Positions 14,166-23,549 of a stretch of DNA of 64,000 bases are shown piece by piece (the stretch's first letter is position 1; each line of letters starts with the position of its first letter). The notes beneath the pieces are model-generated. The model was given only the letters and a program-made list of their open reading frames with translations, ran no database searches and was not told the origin of the DNA. The translations under genes were made by a program, and so were the position numbers. Source of the stretch: Eopsaltria australis (taxonomy: Eukaryota; Chordata; Aves; Passeriformes; Petroicidae); the NCBI GenBank assembly GCA_034509425.1, contig JAVTVJ010001350.1, forward strand, positions 423,998 to 487,997. Reading direction: 5' to 3'.

Positions 14166-14472
14166 TTTGATCACTTCAGCAGTGCAGATATTGACATTTT
14201 TCCTGTGCTTTAGGGATTCTGAAAGGCCTTGAGATATTGGTTCATCTGGTATGAGACTTCCATGTGATTTATGGTAATCATATCCAGTATTAGATGTTTT
14301 TATCCATGTTTCCTGCAGTCTTAACTGCTTTTCATGTGAGTGTGTTAGTTTCTTTCTCCACTGCTGGTTTGTGGAGTGCCTGTCACCTGCCCCTCCTGTC
14401 ACTGAGACTTGGGGAGCTTTCAGCTCTGCTGGGGCACGGCTGCCAGTCTTTGTTGCAGTGGAATTTCCTTGT
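14166..14472 (-). CDS. Possible single exon of an unidentified gene
   Basis: On the minus strand the frame is open for over 100 codons. The translation is polar and balanced (QGNSTATKTGSRAPAEL near the start), unlike most open stretches here. A candidate acceptor, GCTCTTCTGATGTACAG, ends at 14473, and a candidate donor, AAA followed by GTATGT, has its GT at 14164-14165. Reading past the donor meets a stop within a few codons, which is what an exon-intron boundary would give. I recognise no domain or family. A TAG lies in frame a few codons upstream of the candidate acceptor, so an exon could not extend far in that direction. It may equally be an old processed pseudogene or chance. Confidence 0.3.
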
Positions 14473-14846
14473 CTGTACATCAGAAGAGCAGTACTTAGAT
14501 ACTCATCTGCTCGCTATTTAACTTCTTCAGCATCCTGTCTAAAAACCTGATGAATGTATTATAATTAATTGCTTGGTATCCAGTCTTAAGAGAAACAGCT
14601 GGGCTCCCTAGTGAAACAATTGACAAAAAAGGCTAAAGAGCATCAAAAAAGAATTGATCAGATTACTGTATCAGGGTTCTGGCTACTCTGGTACACTGTA
14701 TCAAAGGATCTCAGAAACCAGCTGCTTCAAAGAAGGGTTAACAAGTCATGAAATAGGCAACTATGGAACAGTCAAATCAAATTGGAGGATTATTCTCAGA
14801 TTTTACTGAATTTAGTAAAAAACAAAAGAGCTTCTAGAGCACCATC

Positions 14847-15543
14847 TGTGGCAGGACGTCTACCCCACTACCTCCTCTTCCTGTGTGCCACAGATAACGG
14901 GTGCATAAGGAGATAACCCAAGGGCAGGAAGGCCCAGCAGGGGTCATCTCTGGTGCCACAGGGCTCAAGTCTCAGCTAAGAATTAATGTCTTAGTCTGCA
15001 GAGCTGATGGAAGGAGAGATAAAAGAAAAATTACTGACTAGAGAGTCATGGTTTTACATATAGAAGATACACGAGCTAACACTGGGGCAGAAGTCTCTCA
15101 CACCCTGAAAGAGTTTGAAGCTTCTCCCTGAAGTCTGGATGCAGGTTTTGTGGTTACTTCTCCGGGGATTGAGGGAAAGGATCTCGATGCGCTGCACCAA
15201 CAAATTGGATGGTAAGATACATTGACTCCTAAGCTTATACTATTTCTTTGCTAGCTGTAAGTGGAAAACGCACATTATTGTGCACTGGATGTTATCTACT
15301 AGTAGTCTTTCTTTTTGTTTTATTCCTGTGTAGCATTTGTTTACTTTAAGTCTTATGTCTGTTAGTTTTCTTGTCCATTAATAAATAGTTCGTTTTATAA
15401 TAGACAGAAAAAGTCATTATTAAAAGAACTTATACACAAAAGTGAGTTTTGGGGTGCCGGTTACCTCAATAAGGTTACTACCTACTGCCAAGGCCTGGGC
15501 AGGAGGCAAGGACTGATTTTAACTCCCACATCAAATCGTGACA
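14847..15543 (+). mobile_element. Solo LTR with 5-bp target duplication
   Basis: The element starts TGTGGCAGGACG and ends AAATCGTGACA, flanked by CCATC at 14842-14846 and 15544-15548. A polyadenylation hexamer AATAAA at 15380-15385 sets the plus orientation and would place U5 in the last ~140 bases. At 697 bp it is clearly different in sequence from the LTRs at 6277 and 16157. TG...CA ends with a 5-bp duplication again fit ERVL-type integration. No retroviral internal sequence adjoins it. Confidence 0.75.
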
Positions 15544-15548
15544 CCATC

Positions 15549-16156
15549 TTATAAATGAATAGAGAAATAAGCTTCAATATTCACTTCTGCTTACTTGAAA
15601 AGTAAACACAAATATTCCTTTAAGTTCTCCTGGTCTTATTTAAAAAATGAAGCACAAAGCCCAGCCCCTTACACCCTATGTAATTTGAACTCAGATTTCT
15701 GAGTAACATTGATTACACTGGCATTTTTCAAAGATAAGTATAAAACTTATTGCAGTGATACTTATGGGCTACTGGACAGGAATGGATTTACCTAAACACA
15801 GGGAGAAACCACTTCTGCACTTTGACCTACTAATTAAGTGAAGATCAAGAAGCAGAATGTAAGAAGAAGCAGTGGATGATCACAAATGGTCTTTAGATAA
15901 GACAGCAAAATTAAGTACATTCATTCAAGAAAGCTAATAAATTTAGGAAAAAAATCGTGCATGTCAGCACGTAAGTGAAACAATGTGGGTTATAAACAGG
16001 AGAAGCTGAAAATCTTAATACACAGTCAGAAACATAATTTAATTAGTATAATGGGTTTTGAGGCACTACTCATTAGTGGAATGCTACCATTCCTGTGTAT
16101 ATTCTGCTCAGACAAAAAAAAGTGTGATCTTGAACATGAAGAAGACAATACGCTTG
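15549..16156. other. AT-rich spacer between two LTRs
   Basis: About 600 bases of AT-rich sequence separate the LTR ending at 15543 from the one starting at 16157. No polypurine tract precedes the second LTR, so this is not the 3' end of a provirus. I see no gene or named repeat. Confidence 0.5.
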
Positions 16157-17755
16157 TGTTGTGGGGTAGCCTTGGTTGGGACTTCCGGTGTAGAAAGGAG
16201 GTGGAGCTGGAAATTAGGTACCCAAAAAGGAGGTATTGCAGTTTCTGCCTCCAGAATTCATAAAACCAGGAGAGAACCTGAAGAAGTCCTATTTTGAACT
16301 TCCGGCTGACTGAGAAAAGACATCGCTCTCTCCCTTCCGTGCCGTCTGGTGAGGTCCACCCAGGCCACGTGGCCTGGGCTGTCGGCCGAGATGGCGCAGA
16401 GGAGGAGGATGGGGGTGGAGCTTGTGCCATCCTTTCAGTCCATCAAGGCGGCTGCGAATGAGGAAAGCCAGGTGAACTCCACTCGGCTCTGGTGTAGCTG
16501 AGAAAGCTTTGTTCTGTTGCCGCAGGCCAAGGTGACTCAGCTCGACTGGCCCGGGCCAGCTCCGCAACATGGCCTGGCACGGGAGAGGGCTCGGGTCGGG
16601 CCCCCTGCGACTCAGATGTGACTTGGATAGAGAGTGGCACCAGCAGGCTCCTACCCCTGCAGCTCGGATATGGCCCCGCTGGCCCTGTTGCGTTAGGCCG
16701 GGCTGGGTCGGCTCCCTGCGGCGCAGTCCAGCATGGGAGAAAGCTCAGGACGGGCCCCCTGCAGATTAGATGGGGCCCTGCTCTGTGTGCAGCCAGCGCA
16801 GGAGAGGGCTCGGGCCAGGCCCCCTGCAACTCAGACGCAGCTTGGATGGAGAGTGGCACAGGATGGGACTTGAAAACATCCACTTTCCCCTACACGGAAA
16901 AAGAAAGGATGAAGACACCTACAAAAGGTACAACATAAAGACTCCAAGTTAATGTATGAAGCAAGGTCTATATCCAGAGAAAGAGGAAATGAGGAGTGCC
17001 TAAACTTTGAGGCTCAAAATTCTCTTGTAAAGACATGTTGATAAACTCGGCTATAATATACCCTGTAATATATGAACAATGGTCTAAAAGAGTGAAAAAG
17101 GAGGGATGTAATGTTCTAGCTACAGCCAGTGGACTAAGACTCCTGTGTAAAGATTCCTTGCCCCGGCAATAGTAGAAGGAGACTTACATTGCTGATCGTG
17201 AGAAAAGGGGATTTTGTTGCCGCTGTAATAGAAATGTTCATCCTCAAAAGAGTACCTCAACGACCATCATATGTCCACTGTAGTAGTCCTGGGAAAGCTA
17301 CTAAAGTGGGAGGGATTTTCCAGAACAAGCAGATCTTTTCCTCCGGGCGGCTGTTTGTATTGGGGCTGAAAACCATAGGAACTGTATTTCCTATGGGAAT
17401 CAACATGATAAAGCAAGAGAAAACTTCTCTCCCTCTTACATCAACTGAGAAAAGGATTGCTCCAGAGGTGCTAAACTAACTAAGTTGAAGTGCTGTCATT
17501 TTGTATGGTCAATGGGAAAGAAATGGAGAGGGGGGGCGGGGGGGGGGGGTAAGAAGGGTGCCCCAAAGGTTTTGTTCTGATTCCTGATTGCTATTATTTC
17601 TTTTTTTAAGTCTGTTAATAAATTCTCTTTATATTCCTTAAAGTCTGAACCTGCTTTGCCTACTTCTAATCCTTATCTCATAACGCAATAAATAATTTTT
17701 AGTGAGTGTGATGGTGTTTAACCAAAAACTCAAATAGGCGAATTAAACCACTACA
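16157..17755 (+). mobile_element. Long GC-rich LTR, copy A of an inverted pair
   Basis: It begins TGTTGTGGGGTAGCC and ends AAACCACTACA, and aligns by eye with the minus-strand copy at 18802-20578 and the plus-strand copy at 52165-53978. The first 700 bases are GC-rich with internal tandem repetition; the rest is AT-rich. AATAAA at 17617-17622 marks the polyadenylation site. It is about 180 bases shorter than copy B, apparently from an internal deletion just before 16859. A homopurine run at 17530-17549 reads seven G, one C, twelve G. The flanks are GCTTG on the left and TCTTG on the right, a 4 of 5 match. The 96-codon open stretch at 17189-17479 starts with TTG and is interrupted in the third copy, so I do not treat it as a gene. 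The 5' end resembles avian ERVL LTRs from memory. Confidence 0.8.
16557..16860. repeat. GC-rich tandem repetition inside the LTR
   Basis: A ~60-bp segment around 16583-16640 (GGGCTCGGGTCGGGCCCCCT through GAGAGTGGCAC) recurs at about 16805-16860 with roughly ten changes, with related partial units between. Similar GC-rich repetition occupies the matching part of the other two family members, so it belongs to the LTR itself. Confidence 0.65.
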
Positions 17756-18801
17756 TCTTGGAACTGAACTAACTCATTAATCTATGCTTCTTGGATCTCT
17801 CTTTTCTAATGACATTTAGTACTGGGCTTGCCATTTTTCTAGCACTCCTGTTACACAGCAGTCCTCCAACATTTCTCAAAGATGACTTCTTACCAATCTG
17901 AAGTTGCTTAGGCAATGTCACTAAGCATACTGTTATGAATTTTATGTGACCAGACAATTTGAAAACATTTAATTTATCTAACTGACTCTTATCTGTCTTT
18001 TCCAGAGTTCAGCTTGAAACCTTTGTCATTATGTGTTGTGTTAGTCATCTGCTTCTGACTGACCTTTTTGTGAAGACTAAATGTAACAAGGCTTATATAT
18101 ATCATGTGATGGTTGGAAAGGGTTTCTTTTTCCCTACAGTTTCCTTTTGCCAGCAATAGATTTGTGGAACTTTTAATTACCTCATTTTAAAATGCTTTCC
18201 TTTTACCCTTGACATTTTCTGCTATTTAACCTCATTTCGTACCTTGACTTTCCAACTTGGTTACTGCATATTCACATTATACTTTTTTCCATCAGACTGT
18301 CAACTAAATAACCAAGTTTGCATTTTGTGTTTAGTCACTCCTTGAAGACAGTAAAGCTGCCATGACTACCTAGCTTTCCTATTCTACCCTTATCTATAAC
18401 CTTACATAACAATTCTGAGAGCTAATTGAAATCTGGTTTCTGGAAGTCCATAATCCTTTTTTTTTTTGCTTTCTTTTTCTAGTCCCAAAGATCATAAAAT
18501 CTTATTTCACGTCCAGTCATTTTCAGTTCAAAACCTCACATAGTTTCATCTTTGATTTCCCTCTCTACTCATTACGTAGCAACAGAAATCTTTCACCTGT
18601 CAGTTCCTGTATTCTGTTGGACAGTCTGGGTCTTCACTTGGATTTGTCATGATCTTCCACTGAACACTGCTTTTCACATGGTGCTTTCTACATTTTTTTT
18701 ACCTAAATAATCACCCATACTTCTATCATGCAAGTCTGCATTTTGTATCACAGACTTTGAACAAGTCTAACTGCACATGTACTCAAAACCTCAGAGCAAG
18801 C
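17756..18801. other. Spacer between the two inverted LTRs
   Basis: About 1.05 kb of AT-rich DNA with no retroviral motif, no primer-binding site after copy A and none before copy B. It looks like ordinary host sequence rather than the inside of a provirus. No gene is recognised. The flanking 5-mers suggest this segment may have been inverted by recombination between the two LTRs. Confidence 0.5.
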
Positions 18802-20578
18802 TGTAGTGGTTTGAGTTCGCAAATTTAAGGTTTTTGGCAAAACACCATCAAACTTACTTAAATTACTCAATTTCATTATGAGATAAGGATTAGAAGTAGG
18901 CAAAACAGACTTTAAGGAATATAAAGAGAATTTATTAATAGACTTAAAAAAAGAAATAATAGCAATCAGGAATCAGAACAAAACCTTTGGGGCACCCTTC
19001 TTCCCTCTCCCCCCCGCCCCCCCTCTCCATTTCTTTCCCATTGACCATACAAAATGACAGCACTTCAACTTAGTTAGTTTAGCACCTCTGGAGCAATCCT
19101 TTTCTCAGTTGATGTAAGAGGGAGAGAAGTTTTCTCTTGCTTTATCATGTTGATTCCCATAGGAAATACAGTTCCTATGGTTTTCAGCCCCAATACAAAC
19201 AGCCGCCCGGAGGAAAAGATCTGCTTGTTCTGGAAAATCCCTCCCACTTTAGTAGCTTTCCCAGGACTACTACAGTGGACATATGATGGTCGTTGAGGTA
19301 CTCTTTTGAGGATGAACATTTCTATTACAGCGGCAACAAAATCCCCTTTTCTCACGATCAGCAATGTAAGTCTCCTTCTACTATTGCCGGGGCAAGGAAT
19401 CTTTACACAGGAGTCTTAGTCCACTGGCTGTAGCTAGAACATTACATCCCTCCTTTTTCACTCTTTTAGACCATTGTTCATATATTACAGGGTATATTAT
19501 AGCTGAGTTTATCAACATGTCTTTACAAGAGAATTTTAAGCCTCAAAGTTTAGGCACTCCTCATTTCCTCCTTCTCTGGATATAGACCTTGCTTCATACA
19601 CTAACTTGGAGTCTTTATGTTCTACCTTTTGTAGGTGTCTTCATCCTTTCTTTTTCCGTGTAGGGGAAAGTGGATGTTTTCAAGTTCCATCCTGATATTG
19701 AAAAAAAGTTAGTTTGTCTTTCGTCCGGGCGATGGTCACATGAGCTTTGCCCGTGTTGTTCAAGTGTCATGTTCTCAGCGTTTGAGCTGAGGGAGCAGAG
19801 TTCGTCTGCATTGTTCTCCATCTAAGCCACGCCTGAGGTGCAGGGGGCCGGTGGGGCTTTGTCTAAGCTGCAAGGGGCCAGCCCAAGCCTTCTCCCATGT
19901 TGGGCCGTGCCTCGCCGGGGAGCCGGCCCGGCATGGCCCAGCGGGAGCAACGGGGCCACATCCGAGCTCCAGGGGGCCTGTCCCGAGCTCCCCTCTGCGC
20001 CGGGCCGTGCCGTGGAGCTGGCCCGGGCCAGCGGAGCTGCATCCGAGCTATAGGGGACCCAACCTGAACCCTTTCCTGTGCCGAAGTGTGCGCAGAGCCG
20101 GCCCGGCGGGGCCGTGTCTGAGCTGCAAGGGGCTGACCCAAGCTTATTCCTGCACCGAGCGGCGCAGAGCCGGCCTGGCCCGGGCCAGGCGGGGTGGAGT
20201 TGGCAAGGCTGAGTCACCTCGGCCTGGGCAAGCAAAATGAAGTCCCTCTTGGCTCGGCCGGAGCCGAGCGAAGCACACCTTGCTGCCCTGCCCGTGGCTG
20301 CCATGAGGGGTCAAAGAGTGGCCTGGGCTCCCCCATTCCCCCTCCGTGCCATTGCCGAGCCACGTGGCTCAGACGGATGTCACCAGACGGCGCGGAGGGG
20401 AGAGCAAGTGAAGTCTTTCCTCAGTGAGCCAGAAGTCTAAAAGAAGGCTTCTTCTGATTCCCTCCTGGTTTTATGAGTTCTGGAGGCGGAAATTGTAATA
20501 CCTCCTTTTGGGTATGTCATTTCCAGGTCGACCTCTTTCCTTCTGTACCAGGAATCCGACTAAGGTTACCCCACGACA
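18802..20578 (-). mobile_element. Long GC-rich LTR, copy B of an inverted pair
   Basis: Read on the minus strand it begins TGTCGTGGGGTAACC (right end) and ends AAACCACTACA (left end). A minus-strand AATAAA lies at 18931-18936. Positions 18876-19696 are nearly identical to 16859-17683 of copy A; I count fewer than ten substitutions by eye, with additional indels in the homopurine run and near the 3' side. The outer 5' part (19697-20578) and the terminal 3' part differ from copy A at a clearly higher rate. Minus-strand flanks are TTTTG (5') and GCTTG (3'), a poor match to each other. GC-rich tandem repetition fills about 19830-20250. The 96-codon open stretch at 19074-19364 has the same translation as in copy A because it lies in the near-identical tract. 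Confidence 0.8.
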
Positions 20579-21129
20579 CAAAACTTTGGGATTTTGAAAA
20601 ATAACAAGAAACAGAGTAATAATTAGCCTGGATTTATTGAGAACAAAACAAGTCAAAACAAGATATAGCAAAGTGAAAAGACATGGGGAGATACAGTAAA
20701 TGCCACCAGCATTTGATGCTGTTTAATATAGTAGCCTAAAAGGGTAAAAAATTAAACAATGTCTCAATCGAAAATATTGCCGGGGTAAGTAGCAGCATTT
20801 AGAGTATCTCTTGCCACAAATTACCTGCTGAAATAGGTAAAGGTATCTTTTGTGATTCCATATGGTATCTAAGGCTCTTCAGATTTTAACAGAAATTAAA
20901 CACTCTTATTTACATTTGAAGATGACTAACTGTAGGATAAAAAATCATTATAAAGTGGTCTGGGGAAAAATTAAGATGAAATTCAAGAGAGGACAAGATA
21001 ACATGTTGACAGAGGAACTCCACAAGTACAGGGTGGGTGCTGTTAAGGAAAATTTGATTATTATCTCATAAAAGAGAAACATGAATGAGTCACAGTATTG
21101 CTTCTTGAGTAACATGTGTGATCTCTTAC
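20579..21129. other. AT-rich DNA after the inverted LTR
   Basis: There is no recognisable gene. A minus-strand AATAAA near 20634 and T-rich sequence upstream of copy B hint at another transcript end or old LTR on that strand, but I could not define borders. Confidence 0.35.
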
Positions 21130-21480
21130 CAAAGGAACATCTGGGTTTGGGCATGTAAGGAGAATCATAGATAAATTGAGGTGAATCCAGGAAAGGACAA
21201 TGTATGGCAAATGTGACTTGCAAGAAAGAACTGAAAGTTCTATATATGGTTATCTTCAAGAAAAGGTTAGGAAACACTGAGAGCCAATTACTAATATAAT
21301 TAGAAGGGTGCTTGCTAAAAGGAAAAGAATGGCTTGTTCTCCCTTCTATCCAGAGGAGAGTGCTAATGAGCTCGGATTGCAAGATGGAAAAAAGGTCAAG
21401 GTAGAAATCAACAAAAAAACTTTCCAATGGTAAGGCCACTGAAATTCTGCAGTACACTGACTTGAGTGATATTATGGATT
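21130..21480 (+). mobile_element. Possible very old CR1 relic
   Basis: Scattered matches to the CR1 3' region are visible on the plus strand, such as CAAGAAAAGGTTAGG near 21258 and a TTTCCAATGGTAAGGCCACTG stretch near 21420 that resembles the segment preceding the conserved CR1 tail. The match is patchy and by eye only. A 186-codon open stretch on the opposite strand (20948-21508) overlaps this relic and I do not consider it coding. Confidence 0.35.
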
Positions 21481-21849
21481 TTGTATTTCTGGTGATCTTT
21501 CTGTCCATTTTGATAGATGCATTGTCTGGTATATTTGATCCACCAAAGAATTGATGGAAACATCTTCACTCTTCTTTTTTTAAATTTTCTGCAGAAGAAT
21601 TTGTCTGTACACCTTCCTTGCAGTGCAAATGACTGCTAATTTGAACTGTATTTTGGGTAGAATAATGACCACTTTAAACATTTAATTTGTTTTCTTGAAA
21701 TTTTATCCTAAATAAAAAGGGTTCTGTGGGACCAGAATTATCTTGTGTATGTTTGTCTTTAATTTGAAAATGTTTCACAAATGTTTAAATATTTTTTTTA
21801 AAATCCACAAAGCAAGAATGTAATCTAAATAGAGGTGCAGCAAGCAAAA

Positions 21850-22243
21850 CTTAAAGTGAATGGAAAAATCAAGAAATAGTTGATCATAGTTCCACACGGC
21901 TCAGTTTTAGGGCCAGTGCTCATTAGTATTTTTATAAATTATCTGGATGCAGAAGCTAAATGTACATTGAATTAGTTTGATGATGATTATGAATTAGGAG
22001 GAGCTGTGGAATTCCTTGATGATAGAGGTGATTCTGTAGAGAGAGGGGTTCTGAACCCAAAGGGTGGTCAGTCACTGGAACAGTCTACCCAGGGAAGTGG
22101 TCAGATGGCTGACAGAGTTGAAGGAGCATCTGGACCATTCTCTTATGATTTAATTTTAAGTAGGCCTATGAAGGGCAGAGAGTTGGACTTGCTGACTCTT
22201 ATGTGTCTCTTCCAACTAGAGATATTTTGTGGTTCTATAATCC
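21850..22243 (+). mobile_element. CR1 LINE 3' fragment
   Basis: The fragment runs from decayed reverse-transcriptase sequence (a GGGCCAGTGCTCATTAG stretch near 21910, followed by a region matching the conserved GP-L-F-N-I-F and D-D-L part of CR1) into the 3' untranslated region and the tail TTTTGTGGTTCTATAATCC. Middle segments are missing, and many frameshifts are present. It is a dead, 5'-truncated insertion. Confidence 0.7.
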
Positions 22244-22245
22244 AG

Positions 22246-23549
22246 TATAAAAAACTATCTGTGTAAAGCATGTTGTATGAACCCTTCTGAGAGTTGGAAA
22301 CAAAAAGCATTAACAACTATTACCAATAGCAATAGTATTTCTGTATGTACTTTCTGTACATACACAATTGAGACTATATTGAGCCGGGTGATACACCAGA
22401 AAAGGTAAAGAAAATGGCAAAGGTAGGTATGTTTTCTGTTGCTCACTAAGGACTCTCTGTCTGAAACTTGATGGTAGATAGTTTGCACTTTGTTTTCCTA
22501 CAGCTGAATTTAGCCTGAGTTGAATTTCTTTGTTCAATATGAAAATCTATAGCTATGACACGTAGGGCATACCCAAGGAAATTGAAAAAAAAAACTTGAA
22601 AAATCACACCTACATATTGATTTAACATGAAGCTTAGAAGCAATTTTCTGTTAAATTATATTGATTATTGCTATACTTGAATTGAAAAAAAAATATACAT
22701 CCAGTGCTGCTAACCTTTCATTCATGTTAATTACAAAGACTGTAAAGTCATGCTTTCTGTGATCTGCAGACTAACGTTGGTGGAGATTCTGGAAATATTG
22801 AAGATCAGTCCTGCAGCTTACAAGCAGTCCCACTAAATATAATGAATTTTCATGCTGGCTAAGAATCACAGTTCCTGGTGTATTTAACTTGTATTTAGTT
22901 TATTTTATTATGTTTTATAACTTTAAGATTTTAATCTATAGCTAGTAATTTTAATGCTGCAACTACCTGAACGTACATTCTTAGCATGAATTTACAAATC
23001 TGTTGGAATGCTGTGTATATCTGGAAAAAAGAGAAAACCAAAGTTGCAGCAGGCAAAAAATTGTATAATTCCAGTCAATTTCTATCTCAGAGATAAATAG
23101 GGACTCTGCATGCCATCCTGATGATATTGAGAGCTTGGTATTTTAGAAAAAATAAATGGGGCTTTTCTCTGCTAATTATTAGCATGGAAATAAAACATTT
23201 GTAATGTAGGTTCTCCCTCCTTAAGGTAGGCAGGGTCTGTAAAACACCTGCAGACAACAGGTTGAAAATTACTGGGTGTTGGACTATTGCCTGTTATAGA
23301 TCTTCCACAGAAGGGGTGATGAAATGGTAGCATGTAGTATGAGGGTGACCAAAACCAGCTTCAGGGTCTTTGGGCAGTGGGTAAGGGAATCTGGGACAGA
23401 AGTTGCATTCTCCTCTGTTCTTCCAGTAGAAGACAGAAACATTGGAAGAAACAGATGGATTGAGTCTATCAATAGATGGTTCCATGGCTGGTGTCACTGC
23501 AAAAATGTTGAGTTCTTTGACAATGGAAAGGTTTAGGCAGTACCAGGCA
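22246..23549. other. AT-rich DNA, nothing recognised
   Basis: About 1.3 kb between two CR1 fragments. It contains only short open stretches and A-rich runs (22582-22594 and 22684-22693). I see no gene, LTR or named repeat. Confidence 0.5.

Larger units (their letters stand above)
7245..14841. other. AT-rich host DNA with no clear gene
   Basis: Apart from separately listed items (tandem duplication at 8570-8617, polypyrimidine tract at 11375-11422, open stretches at 10389-10691 and 14166-14472), I see no repeat or gene I can name. A short direct repeat of TGCTTTTCACA lies near 7551-7575. The base composition is like that of the other noncoding intervals. Confidence 0.5.

Noticed and set aside
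17189..19364. Same 96-codon protein encoded in both inverted LTRs (17189-17479 plus, 19074-19364 minus)
   Set aside because: It lies inside LTRs, begins at TTG, is stopped in the third family member, and its identity is explained by the near-identical tract.
19822..20304. 160-codon minus-strand Ala/Arg/Pro-rich open stretch
   Set aside because: It is a product of the GC-rich repeat block in the LTR, is open in several frames at once, and has no counterpart that stays open in the other copies.
16157..20578. A single provirus with its two LTRs
   Set aside because: The LTRs face opposite ways, the 1-kb spacer has no primer-binding site, polypurine tract or gag/pol/env-like sequence, and the outer flanks do not match as one target duplication.
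20948..21508. 186-codon minus-strand open stretch, the longest in the window
   Set aside because: It lies antisense to a probable old CR1 relic, its translation is very rich in Phe, Leu and Ser, and no domain or splice context supports it.
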